A DNA stretch of 64,000 bases, from positions 1 to 64,000 of the forward strand of contig CAVPGV010000003.1 in NCBI GenBank assembly GCA_963704075.1. The letters are read 5' to 3'. The notes beneath the pieces are model-generated. The model was given only the letters and a program-made list of their open reading frames with translations, had not been told where the DNA came from and ran no database searches. Positions 44,070 to 52,459 of the stretch are shown here, piece after piece. A program made the position numbers and the translations under genes. The stretch comes from JADKAV01 sp963704075 (GTDB lineage Bacteria > Actinomycetota > Actinomycetes > S36-B12 > UBA10799). Within the stretch, counting starts at the first letter, position 1, and every line of letters starts with the position of its first letter.

Positions 44070-44824
44070 CTGTTCTCCATCATCAGGGCCGCCAACTCAC
44101 GGTACGTCTGGGCCCCGCGAGATCGCCGCGCGGTCGACAGCACCGAACGGCCCGCCCCCGGCGCCTCGGCGAAACGCACCGAACGGGACACCGGTGGCAG
44201 CACGGGCAGGTCGTACTGCGCCTCGATGTCAGCGAGCACTTCCCGGGCCAACCGGGTGCGGGCGTCGAACATGGTCGGCAGCACTCCCATGATCCGCAGA
44301 TCACGGTTGGTGTAGCGGCGCACGTCGTCGATGGTCTCCAACAACTGTGAGACACCGCGGTGCGAAAGCGTCTCGGCCTGCATCGGGATGAGCACCTCGG
44401 TCGCTGCTGTCAGCGCGTTGATCGTCAGCACGCCCAGGCTCGGTGAGCAGTCGATCAGCACGACGTCGTAGTCGCCGGCGACCTCGGCCAGCGCCTCGCG
44501 CAGCACGTACTCCCGACCGGTCCGGTTGGCCAACTGCATCTCCGCACCCGACAGCTCGATGGAGGCTGGGAGCAGGTCCGGGCCCTCCGGCGTCTGAGCG
44601 ATCGCCATGCGGGGGCCGAGCCTTCCGAGCAGGACATCGTGGACGGTGAACTGGACCTCGTCGGGCTCGATGCCCATTGCGAACGTCAGACACGCCTGGG
44701 GGTCCAGGTCGATGAGCAGGACCTTGCGCCCGGCCTCCGCCAGGGCAGCACCGGTCGAGGCCACGGTGGTCGTCTTTGCGACGCCACCTTTCTGATTGGC
44801 CACTGCCACGATCCGTGAATTCAC
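44066..44824 (-). CDS. ParA/Soj-like ATPase
   Basis: 252 residues with the deviant Walker A NQKGGVAKTTT, LLIDLDPQACLT and VVLIDCSPSLGVLT (Walker B). Orphan ParA: no parB gene follows, and its partner is the zinc-ribbon protein. Position matches Rv3213c. Probably acts in intracellular positioning rather than chromosome partition. Start GTG at 44824. Confidence 0.9.
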   Translation of the reverse strand: MNSRIVAVANQKGGVAKTTTVASTGAALAEAGRKVLLIDLDPQACLTFAMGIEPDEVQFTVHDVLLGRLGPRMAIAQTPEGPDLLPASIELSGAEMQLANRTGREYVLREALAEVAGDYDVVLIDCSPSLGVLTINALTAATEVLIPMQAETLSHRGVSQLLETIDDVRRYTNRDLRIMGVLPTMFDARTRLAREVLADIEAQYDLPVLPPVSRSVRFAEAPGAGRSVLSTARRSRGAQTYRELAALMMENR

Positions 44825-44858
44825 GACTGCCCCTGAACCTTGCTTCGCCCCAAAGCAC

Positions 44859-44873
44859 TATTGTGCCCCAGTG
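44859..44873 (+). promoter_or_regulatory. -10 box and leaderless start of hydrolase gene
   Basis: TATTGT (44859-44864), six bases, then GTG 44871. Confidence 0.5.
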
Positions 44874-46103
44874 AGCACGCCGCGGTCGATAGCACTCCCC
44901 GACGGGGTCCGGCGTGTCCACTTCGACGCGCCTCGACTGGCGGGATTGGTGTCCGAGGGGCGGGGCCTGGGAACGGTTTTGTGCGCACCCGGCTTCACCG
45001 GCAGCAAAGAGGACTTCCTGCAACTGATGCCCGAACTCGACGCGTTCGGCTGGTCCGTGGTGGCCATCGACCATGCCGGACAGTTCGAATCGCCGGGCCG
45101 GCCGCGCTACGACTTGGACGTATGGGCACAGGATCTGTGCCAACTCGCGCAGGTCCTCGAGCCGCCGGTCCACCTCGTGGGTCACTCACTTGGGGGACTG
45201 ATCGCCGGCCGGGCGTCCGCCGGTTTCGACTGGGCGTCGGTGACACTGCTGAACTCCGGCTCGGGTCCCATCCATGCGTCACAGCACGCACGTCTGCGGA
45301 TGCTCATCGACGTCGTGGACGTGCTGTCGATGGAGCAGATCTGGGAGGCGAAAACCGCAGCCGATCGGGCCAACGAGGTGCCGATGAACTCACCCGACAT
45401 CGAGGAGTTCCTGAAACGGCGGTTCCTGGCCACGGATCCCGCGGGGATGGCGGCGATGGCGCAGATCCTGCTCGACGGCCCGGAACAGGACCTGTCGTCG
45501 GCCAGCGGCGACTTGCTCGTCGCCTTCGGGGTGGACGACCCCGACTCCTGGTCCTGGCAGACGCAGGTGGAGCTGGCGCGACGCTGGCGTGCCCGCCTGG
45601 CGGCGATCCCCGGCGCTGCCCACTCCCCCGCCGTCGAGGCACCTGAGCAGACCGCCGCTCTTCTGGCCGCGATGTTCACCCGCACGAGTGATCAACGACG
45701 TGTGAAAAGCCCCGGATATGGGTATGCCCCAGGCATGCGCATCAGCACTCCGCTCCTTCCGGACCCCGCGGCCATCCGCCGGGCCCGGAAGATGGTCGGC
45801 GACCAGTTGTGCGCATGGGGAATGTCAGCCCTCGTCGACGACGCCGAGTTGATCACCAGCGAGTTGGTCACCAATGCGATCGCTCACGGAGGGGGCGTGG
45901 TCGAACTGCGCCTGGTGGCGCTGCCGAACAGCATCCGGATCAGCGTCCTGGACCAGGACCCGCATGCCATCCCGCAGGTGTCCGGCGAGCGGGGCCTGCA
46001 GGTCGGGGGCCGGGGGCTGTCGATCGTCGCACAGGTTGCCTCGGACTGGGGCTATGAACTTACGGCGGACGGCAAAGAGGTGTGGGCCGAACTGCCGGTC
46101 TGA
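44871..46103 (+). CDS. alpha/beta hydrolase fused to an RsbW-like HATPase domain
   Basis: 410 residues in one uninterrupted frame. Residues 1-275 are an alpha/beta hydrolase: VLCAPGFTGSKEDF, HLVGHSLGGLIAG (nucleophile Ser) and IPGAAHSPAVEAPEQ (His). Residues 295-410 are a GHKL ATPase of the anti-sigma type: DDAELITSELVTNAIAHGGG (N-box) and VGGRGLSIVAQVASDWG (G-box). Between them is a linker of about 20 residues. An in-frame ATG at 45735 (MRISTPLLPDP) is where stand-alone HATPases of this type begin. Given other indels here, an erased stop near 45690 and two separate genes are a real alternative. Biochemical links between the two activities are unknown. Confidence 0.75.
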   Translation: MSTPRSIALPDGVRRVHFDAPRLAGLVSEGRGLGTVLCAPGFTGSKEDFLQLMPELDAFGWSVVAIDHAGQFESPGRPRYDLDVWAQDLCQLAQVLEPPVHLVGHSLGGLIAGRASAGFDWASVTLLNSGSGPIHASQHARLRMLIDVVDVLSMEQIWEAKTAADRANEVPMNSPDIEEFLKRRFLATDPAGMAAMAQILLDGPEQDLSSASGDLLVAFGVDDPDSWSWQTQVELARRWRARLAAIPGAAHSPAVEAPEQTAALLAAMFTRTSDQRRVKSPGYGYAPGMRISTPLLPDPAAIRRARKMVGDQLCAWGMSALVDDAELITSELVTNAIAHGGGVVELRLVALPNSIRISVLDQDPHAIPQVSGERGLQVGGRGLSIVAQVASDWGYELTADGKEVWAELPV

Positions 46104-46260
46104 GCCACTGATCTCTGGGTCTGCGCGGATCGCGTCGACTTTGGTCAGATCTGGTCACTGGCTGCCGTGCTGCGTCCAAAGTCACGCGCGAAACCAGCGC
46201 GAACCCACAGGCAGCATGTGCAGACGTCCGTGCGTTCGCCCAAACCGGCGACGGACCGCC

Positions 46261-46770
46261 CTACTGCTCGGGAGTCTGGTCGCTGGGCACCTGCGCCATC
46301 GGGGCGGCCACGCCGAGGATCTGTCGGGCTTGTCCCAGGACCGAGGCGTCGCACACCACGTCGTAACGCTCGGCGGTGATCTGACTGCGGGACAAGAAGT
46401 CGCGCTTGCCGCCGGTGAAGGCGTACGACAGCAGGCCGAACACGATGCCGAACGCCGCGCCGTAGACCAGCCCCAACAGGACCAGCGAGAACGTGCTGCC
46501 GTCACCGCGGGCGAACAGGGAGACGAACAGGCCCAGCAGCAGCCCGAACCAGGCGCCCATCGCCAGACCGCTCATGGCAGCGCGCCCCCAGGACAGCCGA
46601 CCGACCACGGCCTCCACAAGGCGCAGGTTCACGCCCACGATGGCCACGTTCTGCACCGGGAACTTGTTGTCGCTGAGCTTGTCGACGGCGGCTTGCGCCT
46701 CCCCGTACGTGGCGTAGCCGGCCAGCACGGGGCGATCTTCCAACTTCTTGAACGGGTCGGCGTTAGACAT
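46261..46770 (-). CDS. general stress protein (GSP17M/YflT-like)
   Basis: 169 residues. The N-terminal general-stress domain shows AGYATYGEAQAAVDKLSD and VAIVGVNLRLVE. Two hydrophobic Gly-rich helices follow (about 65-115; LLLGLFVSLF, VYGAAFGIVFGLL). A soluble tail ends DQTPEQ. Probably membrane-associated and stress-induced; mechanism unknown. A good GGAGGA ribosome site precedes the ATG at 46770. Confidence 0.85.
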   Translation of the reverse strand: MSNADPFKKLEDRPVLAGYATYGEAQAAVDKLSDNKFPVQNVAIVGVNLRLVEAVVGRLSWGRAAMSGLAMGAWFGLLLGLFVSLFARGDGSTFSLVLLGLVYGAAFGIVFGLLSYAFTGGKRDFLSRSQITAERYDVVCDASVLGQARQILGVAAPMAQVPSDQTPEQ

Positions 46771-46827
46771 GAGTCCTCCAGGGATCTACCAGGAGCGTAG
46801 CCGACCGGACCCAGGCCCGCAGAAACG

Positions 46828-48033
46828 TCAGCCGCGCAGTTTGTACTCCTCCAGCAGGCGGCGGGCGATGATCATCCGCTGGATGTCCGCGGTGCCCTCA
46901 CCGATCATCAGCATCGGGGCCTCGCGGTACAGCCGCTCGATCTCGTACTCCTTGGAGTACCCGTAGCCACCGTGGATGCGGAACGAGTCCTCGACCACCT
47001 CTTTGCAGTACTCGCTGGCCAGGTACTTGGCCATACCCGCCTCGAGGTCGTTACGCGCGCCGGAGTCCTTCGTCCGCGCGGCCCGCACCATCATCAGGTG
47101 GGCCGCCTCCACCTTCGTGGCCATTTCGGCCAGTCGGAAGGCCACTGCCTGGTGCTCGGCGATCGGCTTGCCGAACGTCACCCGCTGCTGGGAGTAGTCC
47201 ACGCCGAGCTCGAAGGCGCGGGTGGCCAGGCCGCAGGCCCGTGCGGCGACGTTCACGCGGCCGACCTCGACGCCGTCCATCATCTGGTAGAAGCCCTTGC
47301 CGGGCTCGCCACCGAGCAGCGCCTCGGCCGGAAGCCGGAAGTCACTCATCACCAGTTCCGTGGTGTCGACGCCCTTGTAGCCCATCTTCTCGATCTTGCC
47401 GGGAATGGTCAGCCCGGGCAGCACCTCGCCGAATCCGGCCGGCTTCTCGATCAGGAACGTGCTCATCTTCTTGTAGACGCTGGCGTTCTCGTCGGCTTCG
47501 GCATCAGTGCGCACCAGCACGGCGCACAGAGTCGAGCTGCCACCGTTGGTCAGCCACATCTTCTGCCCGTTGAGCACGTACTCGTCGCCGTCCCGCACGG
47601 CCTTGGACTGGATGGCCGCCACGTCCGAACCGCATCCGGGCTCGGACATCGAGAAGGAGCCGCGCAGTTCGCCGGTCGCCATACGCGGCAAGAAGTCCTT
47701 CTTCTGTGCATCGGTGCCGTGCTGCATCACCATGTAGGCCACGATGAAGTGCGTGTTGATGATCCCGGATACGCTCATCCAGCCGCGGGCGATCTCCTCC
47801 ACGCACAGCGCGTAGGTGAGCAGGGACTCGCCGAGACCGCCGTACTCTTCGGGGATCATCAGGCCGAAGATCCCCATCTCCTTCATGCCCTCGACGATCT
47901 CGGTGGGGTACTCGTCGTTGTGCTCCAGGTGCTGCGCCTGCGGAATGATCTCGTTCTCGACGAACTCGTGGACCGCCGACAGGATCTCCTGCTGCACATC
48001 GGTCAAACCCTCGGTCTGCGCCAAACGCCCCAT
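46828..48033 (-). CDS. acyl-CoA dehydrogenase
   Basis: 401 residues, full length. Family signatures: FSMSEPGCGSDVAAI (FAD/substrate region), QKMWLTNGGSSTLCAVLVRT and DSFRIHGGYGYSKEYEIERL near the C-terminus, ending in MLMIGEGTADIQRMIIARRL. It oxidises acyl-CoA to enoyl-CoA with FAD and passes electrons to ETF. The ATG at 48033 is supported by GGAGG about eight bases upstream. No adjacent beta-oxidation genes; the nearest enoyl-CoA hydratase is 30 kb away. Confidence 0.93.
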   Translation of the reverse strand: MGRLAQTEGLTDVQQEILSAVHEFVENEIIPQAQHLEHNDEYPTEIVEGMKEMGIFGLMIPEEYGGLGESLLTYALCVEEIARGWMSVSGIINTHFIVAYMVMQHGTDAQKKDFLPRMATGELRGSFSMSEPGCGSDVAAIQSKAVRDGDEYVLNGQKMWLTNGGSSTLCAVLVRTDAEADENASVYKKMSTFLIEKPAGFGEVLPGLTIPGKIEKMGYKGVDTTELVMSDFRLPAEALLGGEPGKGFYQMMDGVEVGRVNVAARACGLATRAFELGVDYSQQRVTFGKPIAEHQAVAFRLAEMATKVEAAHLMMVRAARTKDSGARNDLEAGMAKYLASEYCKEVVEDSFRIHGGYGYSKEYEIERLYREAPMLMIGEGTADIQRMIIARRLLEEYKLRG

Positions 48034-48166
48034 AATGATGCCTCCAACAGTGGTTACCCGAAGTATCCCACCGGTGGTCGGGACCGGCAGCACGAGGTCT
48101 GGGCGCGCGCCCGGCCGAGACGCTGTGCCACCCGCAGGCCCCAACTGGTGAGGCCACTGCGGATCG

Positions 48167-49504
48167 TCAGCGGGTCGTGAGCCGCACCGGTGCGATGCCC
48201 ACCTTCACACGGCTCTTGCGGATCGACTTGCACTTGTCATAGAGGTCACAGGCCTTCTTCACCTTGAAGGAGGAAGGAACCGTGTAGGCAACCTTCTTGG
48301 CCTTGGGCCGGTAGACGTAGTAGTTGCGTGTCTTGCCCTTCTTGGTCAGGCACACGGTCACCGACTTGGTGACGGTGCAGCCCTTGTTCTTCGCACCGCT
48401 GAGGTTCTGGAGCAGGTTTCGGTAGGTGATACCCGGCTTGAGCACCGTGCCGGCCGCGGAGGTGGGCCAAATACCCAGGCCGAAGTCGTCCCACCCGTAC
48501 CAGTCGACCTGCACGACGCCGTTGTGCAACGACTCCAGGTAGGTCTGTGCGAGGTACGCCGAACCCTTGTTCTGCGAGTACTTCTTCTTGGGCCAGTTGT
48601 TGTTGCGCTGGTTGCCGTAGTTCATCTCCGTGTCCAGGATCGGCAACTTCTTGTAGCCGGTCGCTTTGATGACCTGCTTGGCGTAGTCGAGCCCCCTGGC
48701 CCTGTCGGCCAGGTCGCCGTTCCCGGGCCCCTTCTTCAGCCATGGGTAGAGGTGGACGGCGATCCCGTCCGGCTTGCCACCGCGCTTCTTCAGCGCCTTG
48801 AGGTAGCGCTTGAGCCAGCCCTTCTTGACGAAACTCTTCTTCTGCACGATGGTGCTGGACGCCGTGATGACCTTGGCCCGGGGATCAACCTCACGAATCA
48901 CCTGTTGGGCGGCGACGGTGAGTTGCGCCATCTCCACGGCGCTGTCCCCTGACGGGTTGCTGAACATGGCGGTGAGGTTGGCCTCGTTCCACATCTGGTA
49001 CTGCGTGATCTGGCCCTTGTACCGGGTGGCCACCTCGCGTACCCAGGTCTTCCAGTCCGCCATGTCCTTCGGCCCGGAACTGCTCCCCCCGGGGAAGTAC
49101 TCGCAGTTCGTGTAGTTGCCCGGCGTGCACGGGGGCTTGACGTTCTTCGCGGCCCAGACCGGCGTGTAGCCGAGTACGTACATGATGTCCTGCGCGCCGG
49201 TCGCCCTGGCATTGGCCACGACCTGATCCAGTGTGGTCCAGTCGTAGACGTCCTTCGCGGTGTTGACCTGATCCCAGCGGACCCCGTTGTCCCAGATCCG
49301 GATGCCGCCGAAGCGGTCCTCGGCCGTGGGCGCCGTGGTGGTCAGGCTGTGGACGTGCATGCCCATCAGCGCCGCTGGCACCTTCTTGGACGTGGCCTGC
49401 TTCTTGTCCGGCTTCGGCAGATCCGGAGGCGCCGCCACCGCGGTCCCGGAGGCCAGGATCACCACTGCCCCGGCCGCGGCCAGAGACTTCATCACAAATC
49501 GCAT
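48167..49504 (-). CDS. secreted clan GH-A glycoside hydrolase-like protein
   Basis: 445 residues. A signal peptide spans about 1-25 (ending GTAVAAPP). The core looks like a (beta/alpha)8 glycosidase: acid/base Glu174 in ITQYQMWNEANLT and putative nucleophile Glu293 in LPILDTEMNYGN, the spacing and Asn-Glu pair of clan GH-A (GH39/GH5-like). The last 70 residues are Lys-rich with Cys pairs and may bind wall polymers. Substrate unknown. Start at ATG 49504 (MRFVMKS). Confidence 0.78.
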   Translation of the reverse strand: MRFVMKSLAAAGAVVILASGTAVAAPPDLPKPDKKQATSKKVPAALMGMHVHSLTTTAPTAEDRFGGIRIWDNGVRWDQVNTAKDVYDWTTLDQVVANARATGAQDIMYVLGYTPVWAAKNVKPPCTPGNYTNCEYFPGGSSSGPKDMADWKTWVREVATRYKGQITQYQMWNEANLTAMFSNPSGDSAVEMAQLTVAAQQVIREVDPRAKVITASSTIVQKKSFVKKGWLKRYLKALKKRGGKPDGIAVHLYPWLKKGPGNGDLADRARGLDYAKQVIKATGYKKLPILDTEMNYGNQRNNNWPKKKYSQNKGSAYLAQTYLESLHNGVVQVDWYGWDDFGLGIWPTSAAGTVLKPGITYRNLLQNLSGAKNKGCTVTKSVTVCLTKKGKTRNYYVYRPKAKKVAYTVPSSFKVKKACDLYDKCKSIRKSRVKVGIAPVRLTTR

Positions 49505-49674
49505 TCCAAGCCCTTCGTTTGGGACATCCTCACACGCTCTGCGGATGTGACGTACACAGAGCGAGGCCGGATCCATAACAAGTCGGTGACGAACAACGGG
49601 CAACGACGGGTTAACCGACTAACGGACGACTGACCCGGGGTCGCCCCGGGGTTTGCGAACCGGTCGTGCGGCGC

Positions 49675-50634
49675 TCAGCCGGCCGGCGGCTCGAAGGTCT
49701 TGGTGCGCTGCATACCGGCGGCGCGACCCTTGGCGGAGATGACCAGCGCCATCTTGCGGGAGGCCTCGTCGATCATCTCGTCGCCCAGCATGACGGCACC
49801 TTTGGCTCCGCCCTCGGCCGACGTGTAGTACTCGTAGGCGTCCAGGATCAGTTCCGCGTGGTCGTAGTCCTCCTGCCGCGGCGAGTACACCTCGTTGGCG
49901 GCGTCGACCTGGCCCGGGTGCAGGACCCACTTCCCGTCGAATCCGAGAGCCGCGCTGCGACCGGCCACCCGCTTGTAGCCCTCGACGTCCTTGATCTGCA
50001 GGTAGGGCCCGTCGATGGCCTGCTTGTCGTGGGCACGCGCGGCCATCAGGATGCGCATGAGGATGTAGTGGTAGGCGTCGCCGACGTCGTAGCCCTGCGG
50101 CTGCTCGCCGACGACCAGGGACTTCATGTTGATGCTCGCCATGAAATCGGCCGGGCCGAAGATGATCGTCTCGACACGGGGGCTGGCCGTGGCGATGGCG
50201 TCGACGTTGATCAGGCCCAGCGCGTTCTCGATCTGCGCCTCGATGCCGATACGCCCCACCTCGAAGCCGTTGGCCTTCTCGATCTGGGTGAGCAGCAGGT
50301 CCAGCGCGACGATCTGCTCGGGGGTCTGCACCTTGGGCAGCATGATGCAGTCGAGGTTCTGTCCGGCACCCTCGACGACCTCGACGACGTCGGCGTACGT
50401 CCACTGGGTCGTCCAGTCGTTGACGCGCACAACGCGCACCTTGTTCTCGTAGCCACCCTCGTTGAGCGCAGCCACGATGTTCTTGCGGGCGTCGGGCTTG
50501 GCGAGGGGCGCGACAGCGTCCTCGATGTCCATGAACACCTGATCCGCGGGGAGGCCTTTGGCCTTGTCCAGCATCTTCGGGCTGCTGCCCGGCACGGCCA
50601 GGTTGGAACGGCGGCTACGAAGGGTCTCAGTCAT
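49675..50634 (-). CDS. HpcH/HpaI-family CoA ester lyase (malyl-CoA/citramalyl-CoA lyase-like)
   Basis: 319 residues, CitE-like TIM barrel. Motifs: NLAVPGSSPKMLDKA, VFMDIEDAVAPLAKPDAR (metal/CoA region), MLPKVQTPEQI and IGIEAQIENALGLI with the metal-binding Glu. The C-terminal part includes KWVLHPGQVDAANEVY. Such enzymes cleave or form L-malyl-CoA, beta-methylmalyl-CoA or citramalyl-CoA. No companion genes of the 3-hydroxypropionate or ethylmalonyl-CoA pathway are seen here. Start ATG at 50634. Confidence 0.88.
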   Translation of the reverse strand: MTETLRSRRSNLAVPGSSPKMLDKAKGLPADQVFMDIEDAVAPLAKPDARKNIVAALNEGGYENKVRVVRVNDWTTQWTYADVVEVVEGAGQNLDCIMLPKVQTPEQIVALDLLLTQIEKANGFEVGRIGIEAQIENALGLINVDAIATASPRVETIIFGPADFMASINMKSLVVGEQPQGYDVGDAYHYILMRILMAARAHDKQAIDGPYLQIKDVEGYKRVAGRSAALGFDGKWVLHPGQVDAANEVYSPRQEDYDHAELILDAYEYYTSAEGGAKGAVMLGDEMIDEASRKMALVISAKGRAAGMQRTKTFEPPAG

Positions 50635-50670
50635 GCTCCGACGATATCGAGATGGCCGTCAGCCGCGGTT

Positions 50671-51552
50671 TCACACCCCCGGTTCGGGCATCCGGGGCCG
50701 CGAGCCGCGAATCACGAACGCCAGCCCGATCAGCATGACGGTCAGGCCGAGCACCAAGGACACACCGACGGACTGGCCCAGGAAGATCGCCGCCAGGATG
50801 GTCGCGCCGGGCGCCTCGAACAGGATCGCCGTGCTGACCACGGTGGCCGAGGTCCGATGGACCACGGCGTTCATCAGCGAATGGCCGCCGATCTGGGCGA
50901 TCACCGTGATCGCGACGATCAGCAGCCAGTCACGCGCGGCGTAGCCCAGCAGCGGGACGGCCAGGCCCAGGCAGAGCAGGAGCAGGGAAACCGCCGCCAC
51001 ACCGTAGACCGACGTCGTGTACGAGCCGAGATCGGTGTTCGCGCGCAACCGCTCCCCGAATGCGACGTAGATAGCCGCCAGCACTGCGGCGATGAGCGCC
51101 AGCCCCATGCCGATCCAGGCGTCAGCGTCGAGTTCCCCGAATCCGGTGAGCAGCAGCACCCCGACCACGCTGATCCCGATACCGGTCCACACGTGCCTGC
51201 CCGGCTTGACACCGGAGAACCTGGCAAGCAGCGCCGACCACACCGGCTGGGTGGAGATCATGGCCGTGCTCAACGCGACGCTGGTGAACCGCAGGCTGGG
51301 GATCCAGGTCGCGAAATGGGCGGCCAGCGCAAGCCCCGGACCGATGGCGGCGCGGGCGCCCCCGGGCAGTTTCAGCCTCCGGGAGGTGGCTGCCATCCAG
51401 GCCGCTGTCAGCCCGGTGGCGAGCAGGCAGCGGTACATGGCGATGGCCAGCGCGGGTGCGGCACACGCGGCGATCAGCGGCGCCGAGGCGCTCACGCAGA
51501 GAACGGCGACGAACAGCAGCAGTCCGTCCCGCGGCGAGACCCGGCTGGTCAT
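50671..51552 (-). CDS. EamA family transporter
   Basis: 293 residues with ten predicted helices in two EamA repeats (STAMISTQPVWSALLARF and STAILFEAPGATILAAIFLG at the repeat ends). Likely a drug/metabolite exporter; substrate unknown. ATG 51552 preferred over the GTG three codons upstream. Confidence 0.88.
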   Translation of the reverse strand: MTSRVSPRDGLLLFVAVLCVSASAPLIAACAAPALAIAMYRCLLATGLTAAWMAATSRRLKLPGGARAAIGPGLALAAHFATWIPSLRFTSVALSTAMISTQPVWSALLARFSGVKPGRHVWTGIGISVVGVLLLTGFGELDADAWIGMGLALIAAVLAAIYVAFGERLRANTDLGSYTTSVYGVAAVSLLLLCLGLAVPLLGYAARDWLLIVAITVIAQIGGHSLMNAVVHRTSATVVSTAILFEAPGATILAAIFLGQSVGVSLVLGLTVMLIGLAFVIRGSRPRMPEPGV

Positions 51553-51609
51553 GCTGGGCACCGGCCATGCCGGGCCACCCGTCCCCGGGATGGCCCGCTC
51601 GCGTCCGGT

Positions 51610-52368
51610 TCAGGCGAGTTCCGCCAGGCTGATGGTCTGCTTCTTCGGCGGCGCCTTGATGACGACCTTCTTGTTCCAGTCGGTGAAGTCGACTTCGCTG
51701 ACCTCGGCCTGTTCCGGTGCGCTCGTGATCAGCAGCGGATAGGGCTTTCCGGTCGTGGCCACCCACAGCGTCCCGACGTTGCTGGACACCGGTACGGCGG
51801 GCTGCCCCTGACTGACACCGACCTCGCCGACCTCCGGGGTTCCGTCGACGCGCAGGAACTGACGCATCAGCGGCGCCATCGTGCTGGTCTGCCTGAACGT
51901 CGCCAGTTTCGGGTTCTTGAGGTCGCCGGTGACCCATTTCTTGCCGATCTTCTTGGCGGTCTTCGCGTTGAAGGCCTCGGTCCAGTAGTCGGCATCGGCC
52001 TTGATGTAGATGCTGCCGTCGACCACGCGGGTCTGCAGGGTGGTGTCGCCGGCCTGGCGTTGGCCGTCACTGGAGTCCTGGGTCACCACCAGATCCAACG
52101 ACGCTTGGGGACTGGTACCGATGAGGCGCATGCTGCGAGCACTCAGCGCCGCCTTGTTGGCCTTCTCGAGGATCTCGTCGGCCGGCAGTTCCTCCACCCC
52201 GTTGGGCTTGCCGACCGGGGCTCGCGCTTGCGCTGGGCGATGCGGACCCATCGACCGACGGCGATGAGACTGCGCCGCGTCGCCATCGGAACTGGAGCAC
52301 CCCGATAGTGCCGCCACGACCATGACCCCTGCCGTCAGGAATGCCATCCGCATCGCGCGACCGCCCAT
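51610..52368 (-). CDS. LppX/LprAFG-like lipoprotein
   Basis: 252 residues. Signal and lipobox MVVAALSGCSSSDGD are clear. The mature domain (LPADEILEKANKAALSA, DGSIYIKADADYWTEA, LWVATTGKPYPLLIT) resembles the LppX/LprG lipid-carrier family. The linker reads QSHRRRSMGPHRPAQAR in frame but SPSVDGSASPSASASP in the next frame. Two compensating indels (about 52267 and 52217) therefore probably distort a normal Ser/Pro linker. Start at ATG 52368 or 52353. Confidence 0.75.
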   Translation of the reverse strand: MGGRAMRMAFLTAGVMVVAALSGCSSSDGDAAQSHRRRSMGPHRPAQARAPVGKPNGVEELPADEILEKANKAALSARSMRLIGTSPQASLDLVVTQDSSDGQRQAGDTTLQTRVVDGSIYIKADADYWTEAFNAKTAKKIGKKWVTGDLKNPKLATFRQTSTMAPLMRQFLRVDGTPEVGEVGVSQGQPAVPVSSNVGTLWVATTGKPYPLLITSAPEQAEVSEVDFTDWNKKVVIKAPPKKQTISLAELA

Positions 52369-52444
52369 CGTTGTGCTGACAAATACATCTGACACGCTAC
52401 CGGCAGCCCGCAGCACATGCGGTCCCGCGCCCGCTCCGGGACGA

Positions 52445-52459
52445 TAGCCTGCCCACGTG
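52445..52459 (+). promoter_or_regulatory. -10 box and leaderless start
   Basis: TAGCCT (52445-52450), six bases, then GTG 52457. Confidence 0.5.

Noticed and set aside
49666..52308. An 880-codon open frame on the plus strand
   Set aside because: It runs across three real minus-strand genes (CoA ester lyase, EamA, lipoprotein) and is low-complexity shadow sequence.
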